In this document: positions 1 through 6,421 of the stretch, one piece after another
Layout: each line of letters opens with the position of its first letter
Position numbering within the stretch: the stretch's first letter is position 1
NCBI GenBank assembly: GCA_018384465.1
Contig: JAHAYQ010000098.1
Span: 1 to 9,289, forward strand
DNA: 9,289 nucleotides
Direction of reading: 5' to 3'
Source of the DNA: Myroides sp.
GTDB taxonomy: Bacteria > Bacteroidota > Bacteroidia > Flavobacteriales > Flavobacteriaceae
Notes under the pieces: generated by a model
The model's input: the letters and a program-made list of their open reading frames with translations, nothing else
Database searches by the model: none
Told to the model about the DNA's origin: nothing
Translations under genes and position numbers: made by a program

Positions 1-131
1 GAATACCTAAGAACAGTGAGGAAGCCATTCATAGGAAACGAATCGCAATTGTTGCAAGATAGTATATGTTCCTCAATGCCCTATTTTCTCGCCAAAAAAA
101 ATGCTCTTCATATTTTGTACTCTAGAACTAT

Positions 132-166
132 CAATAAAAAAAGCAGATAAAAATTCTATCTGCTTT
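132..166 (-). terminator. Intrinsic terminator after the glycosyltransferase gene
   Basis: Positions 140-149 (AAAGCAGATA) and 157-166 (TATCTGCTTT) form a perfect 10-bp inverted repeat around a 7-base loop. On the minus strand the second arm runs into an uninterrupted T tract. The hairpin begins 7 bases after the glycosyltransferase stop codon, as expected for a Rho-independent terminator of that gene. Confidence 0.85.
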
Positions 167-172
167 GGTATA

Positions 173-1642
173 TTATTGCGATGGTAACTCTCTAGTTAAC
201 CAGCTACTTTTTCCAGCGGTAATTATGGCATAAGGTGTAATCCAAAACAAACTAAACATATAAAAAATGCTGTACACGTATGCCAAAAAACCTTCGGCTA
301 CATTATAGTTTTTTGCGTAAAAAATCATTTGTATTGTTGAGAAAATTAGAATTCCCGTGAAACTCGTACACAAAAATAAAATAGGATGCGATACTATAAA
401 AAACAATAACATCATCAATAAAGGAAAAGCCATTATCAATTTTATCCATTGCATAGATAATAAAACGCGTGGGCCAAAAGTAGCTTCTTTTCGGAAATTA
501 GTAAAAGCAAATTTGCTCATCATTATATTTTCACGCACGTTACTTCTTTCCCATCTCACAAACATTTTATACAAGTTACTGTAGCTTACGGGGATATTGG
601 TAAATACCCGTGCATTTTTTTGAAACACCACATGCATTCCTTGTTTTAGAATCATATTTGTCAACGCTCTGTCTTCACCAATGGTACTTTTTTGTCCCAT
701 AAAAGTTTGATTCATCCAATCGTCTAAGCAATTTAATACGGCATCTTTACGATAAGCTGCTAACGCACCTGGCGTACATAACACACATCCTAACACGCTT
801 TGTGCCGAACGTATAAATTCAAAACTAAAGGTAAAACTAACATTCAGCATTTTAGGAATAAGTCCTTTGTCTTTATTCAACACCCTTACATTACCCCCCA
901 CTGCACCACACTTTTTATTGGTTACAAACGGACTGACTAAATTTCTTAAAGTATTTTCATCTACAATCGAATCGCTATCTACCGTGACAAACACCTCGCC
1001 TTTCCCGTTCTGAAATCCGTAGTAAAGCGCCTGTCTTTTTCCCATATTTTTAGGTTGCTGCATTATAGTTAACCGACCTCCTAATTGTTGTTTGGCTTTA
1101 AGCATCCAATTCCAAGTATCATCTTTACTACCGTCGTCAATAGATATAATTTGTAGTTTAGCTATAGGGTATTTACTATCTGCTAAACTTAAAAGCGTTT
1201 CATACACCAAATATCCTTCGTTATAAGCAGGCACAATTACCGTACATAAAGGAAGCTCCTCATCGCTTACTGAAGTGACGGCTTTGTACTTGTGATACAA
1301 ATAAGCCATGTACACTAAAAAGGATATTTTTATAAGCAAGAGCGTCAAGGCAAGCCCATACATCGGCTTCCCCCACCACGTATTTAACCGAAGTTCATGC
1401 CAAAGATTGATTTCGTTTTGAAAGATGAATAAAAAAGTCGCTGACACAATCATTAACACAAAACTAGAAGCAATGGTTACATAGTCTTTGCTTGTTAGGG
1501 AGTTTTTAGACATACGATACAAAAAGTTCGTACGTTGATTTTTGGGTTGATAATCGTTTAATTGTACAATTTTGGTTTTTTTATTAACAGCAGTAGTTTC
1601 TGGATCATCTGGTATCCATTGAGCTTTATTCGAATGCAACAT
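173..1642 (-). CDS. Processive family-2 glycosyltransferase, membrane-embedded (hyaluronan/chitin/cellulose synthase-like)
   Basis: This 489-residue protein probably polymerises or transfers sugars from a nucleotide-sugar donor at the inner membrane, as NodC, HasA and poly-N-acetylglucosamine synthases do. A basic, Asn/Gln-rich N-terminal segment of about 50 residues precedes two transmembrane segments (about 55-75 and 95-115). The GT-A catalytic domain follows, with VPAYNEG (137-143), DDGS (169-172), the donor/metal-binding DSDS (222-225) and the acid-base motif GEDR (322-325). The acceptor-site motif, usually QxxRW, reads MFVRW at 360-364, so Arg and Trp are kept but the first Gln is Met. 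Three C-terminal hydrophobic stretches (about 393-417, 419-441, 451-477) would form the translocation pore. The gene stands alone and has its own terminator. The ATG at 1642 has no Shine-Dalgarno sequence, which is usual in Bacteroidetes. The polymer made cannot be told from sequence. Confidence 0.85.
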   Translation of the reverse strand: MLHSNKAQWIPDDPETTAVNKKTKIVQLNDYQPKNQRTNFLYRMSKNSLTSKDYVTIASSFVLMIVSATFLFIFQNEINLWHELRLNTWWGKPMYGLALTLLLIKISFLVYMAYLYHKYKAVTSVSDEELPLCTVIVPAYNEGYLVYETLLSLADSKYPIAKLQIISIDDGSKDDTWNWMLKAKQQLGGRLTIMQQPKNMGKRQALYYGFQNGKGEVFVTVDSDSIVDENTLRNLVSPFVTNKKCGAVGGNVRVLNKDKGLIPKMLNVSFTFSFEFIRSAQSVLGCVLCTPGALAAYRKDAVLNCLDDWMNQTFMGQKSTIGEDRALTNMILKQGMHVVFQKNARVFTNIPVSYSNLYKMFVRWERSNVRENIMMSKFAFTNFRKEATFGPRVLLSMQWIKLIMAFPLLMMLLFFIVSHPILFLCTSFTGILIFSTIQMIFYAKNYNVAEGFLAYVYSIFYMFSLFWITPYAIITAGKSSWLTRELPSQ

Positions 1643-1797
1643 AGTTAGGATTGTTAGTTACGATATTAGAACCAAGGATTATGCCATGCGAAACAAAGAG
1701 CTTTTACCCGTTATTTTGATGTATTATGTTTCCGAAATGTCAAAAAATCAACAAGTTGGGGTGTGGGTCACTGTGCCATTCCACAAATGTTAAGATC

Positions 1798-1812
1798 TGT
1801 TATTTAACACTG
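1798..1812 (+). repeat. 15-base direct repeat, copy 1, with palindromic core
   Basis: The sequence TGTTATTTAACACTG occurs here and again at 3243-3257. Its first 12 bases form a dyad, TGTTA-TT-TAACA. Both copies lie in intergenic DNA upstream of a plus-strand reading frame. It could be an operator or a common intergenic motif; no regulator is identified. Confidence 0.5.
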
Positions 1813-1850
1813 TTTTTAACGAAACATAAAATAGAATCTCATTAGACACC

Positions 1851-2213
1851 ATGGAATTAAAAACGCTTGGACACATCAAACCGCTTTACGATAAAATACA
1901 CGAAAAGCTTACGCAAAACAAAGCATATCAACGCAGATTAGTAAAACGACGATCCAGTACGGTAGAGCCTGTATTAGGCACGTTGATTAACTTTTTTAAT
2001 ATGAAGCGTATCAATAGTCGGGGAATGGCGCAGGCAAACAAACATGTATTGATGTCAAGTTTATCTTACAACTTGAAGAAGTATATGCGTTTTATCTTTA
2101 AAATTTCGAGTGTTTTAGCCCAAGTTTTATTCTTACATCAAGAGGAAAACTTTTTTTTTATAAATCTATCCCACCAACACCAAATACTTCATTTTAAGCC
2201 ACGCAAATTTTAG
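1851..2213 (+). pseudogene. C-terminal remnant of an IS1182-like transposase
   Basis: The 120-residue reading frame matches the end of DDE transposases of the IS1182 type. The diagnostic part is residues 33-82, with RRSSTVEPVLGTL, then NMKRINSRG and SYNLKKYMRF. The Glu in STVEPVLGTL is the usual last acidic catalytic residue. Full transposases of this family are roughly 450-550 residues, so the N-terminal DNA-binding part and the first catalytic Asp residues are missing. Upstream in frame there is a TAA at 1827-1829, and no transposase-like sequence is evident back to 1643. The remaining frame is open and starts with ATG, but a fragment of this size should be inactive. The last 35 or so residues (many Phe, Leu, His) diverge from the family. 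Confidence 0.8.
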
Positions 2214-2230
2214 AGTTTAGTAGTTAAACT

Positions 2231-2276
2231 AAAAAAACAACCTACTTAAAATCGCTTTAAAAGAGGTTGTTTTTTG
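2231..2276 (+). terminator. Hairpin terminator, possibly bidirectional
   Basis: AAAAAACAACCT at 2232-2243 pairs with AGGTTGTTTTTT at 2264-2275, leaving an AT-rich loop of about 20 bases. The plus-strand arm ends in a T tract and the minus-strand reading ends in one too. It could therefore serve both the transposase remnant (plus) and the tatC gene (minus), whose stop is about 85 bases away. Confidence 0.75.
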
Positions 2277-2359
2277 TATTATTTTACGTTTATATCTTTA
2301 AAATTGGAGTTGTGCAACAGTTACCGATGTTAGCCGTACACATACGTTCAAATACAAAA

Positions 2360-3163
2360 TCAGGTTGAAGCTATCTTCAGCGAACCGAATTTTGTTAAAA
2401 ATATACTTACCTCATACAATAAAAACAATGGGATTACAAGAACTAGTTGACTCAGTATATCGGGTGGAGTTATTACTGCAGAAGCAATGAGTATTATTAC
2501 GTAGGCATATCTTCTGTATTCTTTTAATATTGCAGTTGAAACAACCCCTAATTTAAATAGAAAATAAATAATGACAGGCAGGTTAAACACAATGCCTGCC
2601 GCCAGTAAGGTTGTACGTACTAGTGTGATATAAGAACTCAGGTCAAAATTGTTTTGTACAATGGCGCTGATACTGAATTCTGTAAGGAATTTTAATGAAA
2701 AAGGAACTATAATATAGTACCCGAAAAGAACGCCTTTAAGAAAAAGTATTGTTGAGGATAAAAGGAAGGTTAAGCCTATTTTCTTTTTACTGTTGTGAAG
2801 TGCCGGACGAAGAAATTTCCAAAATTCGAACAGTATCAATGGAAAGGCTGCAATGATTCCAAAACTTAAGCAGGTCCAGATTAATATAGAAAGTTGCCCT
2901 TCCATTTTTCGGTTTTGCAGCTCAAGATCAAGATTTGTAACTGTATATGCTACTTCATTAAAATAGCTCAGTAATCTGTAAGTAGGGAAATCTCCTCTTT
3001 TAGGTGCAAAAATAATTTCGTCAAAGATAAACTCGCTGAAAACAAAAGCTGCAGCAGAGCAGATAATAATCCCGATAGCGCATCTCACAAAAGCCCATCT
3101 CAATGCTTCAAGGTGGCTTAAAAAAGACTGTTTTTTCTCGTTTATTTCCATTTTAATGTACAT
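2360..3163 (-). CDS. tatC: TatC-like twin-arginine translocase subunit, divergent
   Basis: TatC is the inner-membrane receptor that binds twin-arginine signal peptides and, with TatA/TatB, exports folded proteins. This copy has the family features: an N-terminal FLSHLEALR (residues 14-22), FEFWKFLRPAL in the region after helix 2 (112-122), ITPPDILSQ (231-239) and about six transmembrane segments. The long first periplasmic region is Bacteroidetes-like. I start it at ATG 3163 (267 residues), because GGAG lies 7 bases upstream; a start at 3208 would add an atypical basic tail of 15 residues, and ATG 3151 is also possible. The residue corresponding to E. coli Glu103 is Lys126, and the one matching Glu170 is Asn194 (VFNLP instead of VFELP). 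These are normally conserved, so this may be a paralogue with altered function or a decaying copy. No tatA or tatB is in the window. Confidence 0.88.
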   Translation of the reverse strand: MYIKMEINEKKQSFLSHLEALRWAFVRCAIGIIICSAAAFVFSEFIFDEIIFAPKRGDFPTYRLLSYFNEVAYTVTNLDLELQNRKMEGQLSILIWTCLSFGIIAAFPLILFEFWKFLRPALHNSKKKIGLTFLLSSTILFLKGVLFGYYIIVPFSLKFLTEFSISAIVQNNFDLSSYITLVRTTLLAAGIVFNLPVIIYFLFKLGVVSTAILKEYRRYAYVIILIASAVITPPDILSQLVLVIPLFLLYEVSIFLTKFGSLKIAST

Positions 3164-3170
3164 TACTTTT

Positions 3171-3174
3171 CTCC
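3171..3174 (-). promoter_or_regulatory. Ribosome binding site that decides the tatC start
   Basis: The minus strand reads GGAG here, followed by seven bases and then the ATG at 3163. It is a clear Shine-Dalgarno-like sequence in a window where most starts lack one. It favours 3163 over the longer start at 3208. Confidence 0.5.
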
Positions 3175-3236
3175 AACGATAGTAAACTAAAATTTTTTTA
3201 CATGCCAAAAATCCTGCATGTTACCGGTAAGTTGAT

Positions 3237-3244
3237 TATATTTG
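3237..3244 (+). promoter_or_regulatory. Putative Bacteroidetes -7 promoter element for agcS
   Basis: TATATTTG matches the Bacteroidetes consensus TAnnTTTG exactly. It would place transcription start near 3250 and give agcS a leader of roughly 85-90 bases. A clear TTG-type -33 element is not visible at the usual distance, so the call is tentative. The 15-base repeat at 3243-3257 overlaps its downstream edge. Confidence 0.35.
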
Positions 3245-3257
3245 TTATTTAACACTG
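3243..3257 (+). repeat. 15-base direct repeat, copy 2, with palindromic core
   Basis: This is the second copy of TGTTATTTAACACTG, identical to 1798-1812. It overlaps the putative -7 element of agcS and lies in the tatC/agcS divergent intergenic region, a plausible place for a repressor site. Confidence 0.5.
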
Positions 3258-3337
3258 CCTAAATTAGTACAACAATTAATGTTAGGTTTACTTATACCTT
3301 ACCCCAATCCGTGGGCTAATTCAGCAAAAATAAACAG

Positions 3338-4792
3338 ATGGAATCAGTAATTTATTGGATAAATGACATTGTATGGAGTAAGGCTCTCGTAATTCTGTGC
3401 CTAGGTACGGGACTTTTTTTTAGTTTCAGGTTAAAATTTCCTCAGGTAAGGCTTTTCAAGGAAATGATCAGGTTACTTTTCGGAACAAAAAAATCAAAAG
3501 AGGGTATATCCTCTTTTCAGGCTTTTACGCTAGCTATATCAGGAAGGATAGGTACAGGTAACATTGCCGGTGTTGCCACAGCCATTGCAATGGGTGGTCC
3601 TGGCGCCGTATTCTGGATGTGGACTATTGCATTCCTGGGTAGCGCTTCGGCAATCATTGAAGCTACACTGGCACAAACTTACAAAGAAGTAAGCAAAGAC
3701 GAGTTTAGGGGCGGACCTGCCTACTATATTTTAAAAGGACTGAAAACTAAACCTTTTGCCGTGCTGTTTGCGTTGGCTACAATTATAAGCTGCGGATTTC
3801 TACTTCCAAGCGTACAGAGTAACAGTATAGCCCTTGCAGTTGAAAAAGCGTTTAATGTTGATACGGTTTATACGGCTGTTGGTGTGTGTCTTCTACTTGC
3901 CTTGATAATTATCGGTGGTGTAAAAAGGATAAGTAGTGTTGCGGAAGTAGTTGTGCCTTTCATGGCAATTTCTTACATCGTTATGGCAATGATAATCATT
4001 GGTCTTAATATTGATAAAGTACCCGAAATGTTTTCCCTTATATTAAGTTCTGCCTTCGGTGCAGATGCTACCTTTGGGGGCATTGTTGGATCGGCTATCA
4101 GCTGGGGTGTTCAGCGCGGTATATACAGTAACGAAGCAGGTCAGGGAACCGCCCCGCATGCTGCGGCTGCGGCCGAAGTTTCTCATCCTTACAAACAGGG
4201 GCTGGTACAGGGTTTTTCGGTGTATGTAGATACGCTCTTCGTTTGCACGGCAACTGCGCTTATGATTCTTTTTACCAACCAATACAACGTATTGCATCCA
4301 GAGTCCGGTTTCTTGGTCGAAAATTTACCCGGGGTCGAAGCAGGTGCAGCTTTTACACAAAATGCCGTAAGCAGTCACTTTCCTGCTTTCGGAAATGAAT
4401 TTGTAGCTGTTGCGCTCATGTTTTTTGCTTTCACAACGGTCATGGCTTACTATTATATAGCAGAGTCAAATATCGATTTTCTTTTTAAAGGAAGAAAATC
4501 CCGATACGCAATATGGATTCTGCGTTTTCTTATCCTTATTTCCGTTTACCTTGGCTGCATCAACTCCGCAAAAGTTGCGTGGACTCTTGGTGACATCGGT
4601 GTAGGTCTTATGGCATGGATGAATCTTGTAGCAATCCTATTGCTTTACAAGAAGGCAGTCGCGGTGGCAGATGATTACGAAAAACAGAAAAAACAGGGCA
4701 AAGACCCGCAGTTTAACAGTACAGAGCTCAATTTGCAGCATGCAGAATATTGGAACGGTTCTCTAGATAATAACACTAAAAATCAACAATAA
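3338..4792 (+). CDS. agcS: Sodium:alanine/glycine symporter, AGCS family
   Basis: This 484-residue inner-membrane carrier should couple Na+ (or H+) entry to uptake of alanine or glycine. The length is normal for the family. The AGCS signature covers residues 69-95, with GRIGTGNIAG followed by a MGGPGAVFW block. The second conserved block, SWGVQRGIYSNEAGQGTAP (255-273), contains substrate- and ion-pathway residues, and RGGPAYYI (124-131) is also typical. About ten to eleven hydrophobic helices are visible. The C-terminal tail after about residue 440 is hydrophilic, Lys/Asn/Gln-rich and probably cytoplasmic. The gene is divergent from tatC. It is followed after 129 bases by the TrkH fragment, with promoter-like elements in between, so the two are probably not one simple operon. 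The exact substrate cannot be read from sequence. Confidence 0.92.
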   Translation: MESVIYWINDIVWSKALVILCLGTGLFFSFRLKFPQVRLFKEMIRLLFGTKKSKEGISSFQAFTLAISGRIGTGNIAGVATAIAMGGPGAVFWMWTIAFLGSASAIIEATLAQTYKEVSKDEFRGGPAYYILKGLKTKPFAVLFALATIISCGFLLPSVQSNSIALAVEKAFNVDTVYTAVGVCLLLALIIIGGVKRISSVAEVVVPFMAISYIVMAMIIIGLNIDKVPEMFSLILSSAFGADATFGGIVGSAISWGVQRGIYSNEAGQGTAPHAAAAAEVSHPYKQGLVQGFSVYVDTLFVCTATALMILFTNQYNVLHPESGFLVENLPGVEAGAAFTQNAVSSHFPAFGNEFVAVALMFFAFTTVMAYYYIAESNIDFLFKGRKSRYAIWILRFLILISVYLGCINSAKVAWTLGDIGVGLMAWMNLVAILLLYKKAVAVADDYEKQKKQGKDPQFNSTELNLQHAEYWNGSLDNNTKNQQ

Positions 4793-4808
4793 ATTTTAAA
4801 AGTAGCCG

Positions 4809-4816
4809 TACCTTTG
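4809..4816 (+). promoter_or_regulatory. Canonical Bacteroidetes -7 promoter element
   Basis: TACCTTTG, followed by CA, is a textbook match to TAnnTTTG. It lies 17 bases after the agcS stop. The first downstream ATG (4846) opens only a six-codon frame, MALTLI then TAA at 4864-4866. It looks like the promoter and start of a gene whose body is missing, perhaps the original trkH. Confidence 0.5.
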
Positions 4817-4894
4817 CAGGGCTTAAAAATAAAAATCGTACAGTAATGGCACTAACATTAATTTAAACGTATTTAAAGATTTTGTCAAATCAAA

Positions 4895-4902
4895 TAATTT
4901 TG
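4895..4902 (+). promoter_or_regulatory. Putative second -7 element just upstream of the trkH fragment
   Basis: TAATTTTG matches TAnnTTTG exactly and would start transcription close to 4908, about 13 bases before the TTG at 4922. A TTTG at 4881-4884 is too close to serve as the -33 element, so evidence rests on the -7 match alone in AT-rich DNA. Confidence 0.3.
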
Positions 4903-4921
4903 GAAGTATTCTCCTTTTTCT

Positions 4922-5668
4922 TTGAGTAATACTTTCGCTTACTGTGGTAAAATAATATCACGACTTATACATAAAGAAAATATCAGAAGAAACTGGGTTT
5001 TTACACTCAGTTCTAAGGTAAATCTGGTAACGTCGCTTACTATTCTTGGAGTTGCTACGATCATTCTTTTTTTTGAAGAATACTACCGTACCTTAGAACC
5101 GCATCACGGTATAGGAAAATTTATTTCTGCTGTTTTCTTGGCAATAACACCGCGAACTGCCGGGTTTAATACCATTGATTTTTCACAACTTCATTTTTCT
5201 TCTATACTGCTGGTAATCTTTTTAATGTGGGTTGGTGCTTCACCTGCGTCTACAGGTGGCGGAATTAAAACTAGTACGTTTGCCATAGGTATTGTTAATT
5301 TTATCAATATTGCAAGGGGTAAATCTAAAATAGAAATTTTCAATAGGGAACTCAATCCAATCAATGTGCAGAAAGCATTTGCAACCATGACCTTATCTTT
5401 TCTGGTAATAGGTATGGGGATATTCTTAATAACGAAGTTTGACGGTCATCTGCGCCTCACTGATGTGGCTTTTGAGGCTTTTTCGGCTTATTCAACGGTT
5501 GGACTTTCGCTTAACGTAACGCCGCTTTTGTCAGATCAAAGTAAGATTGTCATCATAGTCATAATGTTTATTGGGCGGGTATCTATGATTACGATACTTA
5601 TGGCATTTTTCAAAAGGGAAACGGGTAGGTCGGGATATGCGTATCCGTCAGATGATATTTTAATATAA
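4922..5668 (+). pseudogene. TrkH/KtrB potassium uptake channel subunit, C-terminal half only
   Basis: The 248-residue frame matches the second half of TrkH/KtrB-type K+ channel subunits. It contains the third selectivity-filter loop (TPRTAGFN, 76-83), the intramembrane gating loop (GASPASTGGGIK, 105-116), the fourth filter loop (STVGLS, 191-196) and the final helix with the conserved Arg (FIGR, 216-219). Full proteins have about 450-600 residues and four such repeats, so the first two filters and their helices are absent. One such chain cannot complete the usual four-loop pore. The frame opens after a TAA at 4895-4897. The only plausible start is TTG 4922, with no Shine-Dalgarno sequence, and the next in-frame ATG is near residue 102. 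The usual GR-[IVL]-G after the filter reads GRVS. The frame has no internal stop and ktrA follows 7 bases later, so the truncation is either recent or the half-protein is still selected. Confidence 0.82.
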
Positions 5669-5675
5669 ATTAATT

Positions 5676-6377
5676 ATGAAGGTAATAATTATAGGCTTAG
5701 GTAATTTTGGTGCGGCACTTGCAAAAAAAATGTCAAAACTTGGACATGAAATAATAGGTGTAGACAACGATATGCAGAAAGTGGAAAACTTAAAAGACAA
5801 ACTTTCGTACACCATCTGTATAGATGCTACAGATGAGCTAGCAATAAACAAGCTTCCCCTGAACAATACTGATATTGTAATAGTAAGTATTGGTGAAAAC
5901 GAAGGTGCTAACATCATGGCTACTGCTATTTTTAAGAACAAAAATGTAAAAAGACTTATCAGCCGTTCAATAAATTCACTTCATGAAAATGTACTGCAGG
6001 CGATCGGTGTTTCCGAAATTATACGTCCGGAATCAGAATCTGCTGAACGCTGGACTAAAAAACTGAATGTCAAAGGTGTTGTAGATTCATTTGAACTTAA
6101 TAAAGACTATAGTATCATTGAAGTCTTGACACCTAAAGTGCTTGTAGGTAAAACATTCGATGACGTACAGTTTAAAAAAAGCCATAATATTCTGGTAATG
6201 ACGATCATTAAAAATAAGGAGGAAGCCAGTTTTTTAGGTCAGTATAAAATAGTGCCGCAGGTGCAGGGATTTCCTTCCTCTACAACCGTTATACAGGAAA
6301 ATGATGTATTGGTCATCTATGGTGCAAATGATGATATATACAGGTTTCTTAAAAAAATCAACATGGGTAACTTATAA
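5676..6377 (+). CDS. ktrA: KtrA/TrkA-type RCK regulatory subunit of potassium uptake
   Basis: This 233-residue cytoplasmic protein belongs to the RCK family. It forms a nucleotide-binding ring that gates TrkH/KtrB channels. The N-terminal Rossmann domain has GLGNFG (7-12), a ribose-binding Asp at the end of strand 2 (VD, 29-30) and IDATDE (49-54). A C-terminal RCK_C domain occupies about 140-226. The single N+C unit and the length near 220 residues fit KtrA rather than the doubled E. coli TrkA. It starts at ATG 5676, 7 bases after the trkH fragment stop, so the two are surely co-transcribed. All key motifs are intact even though its channel partner is half missing. It might serve another TrkH elsewhere in the genome. 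Confidence 0.9.
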   Translation: MKVIIIGLGNFGAALAKKMSKLGHEIIGVDNDMQKVENLKDKLSYTICIDATDELAINKLPLNNTDIVIVSIGENEGANIMATAIFKNKNVKRLISRSINSLHENVLQAIGVSEIIRPESESAERWTKKLNVKGVVDSFELNKDYSIIEVLTPKVLVGKTFDDVQFKKSHNILVMTIIKNKEEASFLGQYKIVPQVQGFPSSTTVIQENDVLVIYGANDDIYRFLKKINMGNL

Positions 6378-6381
6378 TAAA

Positions 6382-6398
6382 TATAGCAACGTGCTATA
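6382..6398. terminator. Small hairpin between convergent genes
   Basis: TATAGCA (6382-6388) and TGCTATA (6392-6398) form a perfect 7-bp stem with a 3-base loop, 4 bases after the ktrA stop. There is no T tract after it, so it is a weak terminator candidate. It sits in the 44-base gap between the convergent ktrA and DUF389 genes. Confidence 0.35.
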
Positions 6399-6421
6399 CC
6401 TTATGGTTCCCTATACCGGTG

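Noticed and set aside
1..150. Open frame on the plus strand from the window edge to 150, and a minus-strand frame with the peptide RALRNIYYLATIAIRFL.
   Set aside because: Neither shows a recognisable family, both are short, and the first runs into the terminator hairpin. They could be the edge of an outside gene, but nothing supports a choice.
3325..3332. Minus-strand TATTTTTG, a match to the -7 consensus that could serve tatC.
   Set aside because: It lies almost inside the agcS start region, would give a leader of about 155 bases and has no -33 partner; the match may be chance in AT-rich DNA.
3258..3337. Possible riboswitch in the agcS leader.
   Set aside because: Only 3-5 bp stems can be drawn and none resembles the glycine or other aptamers I know.
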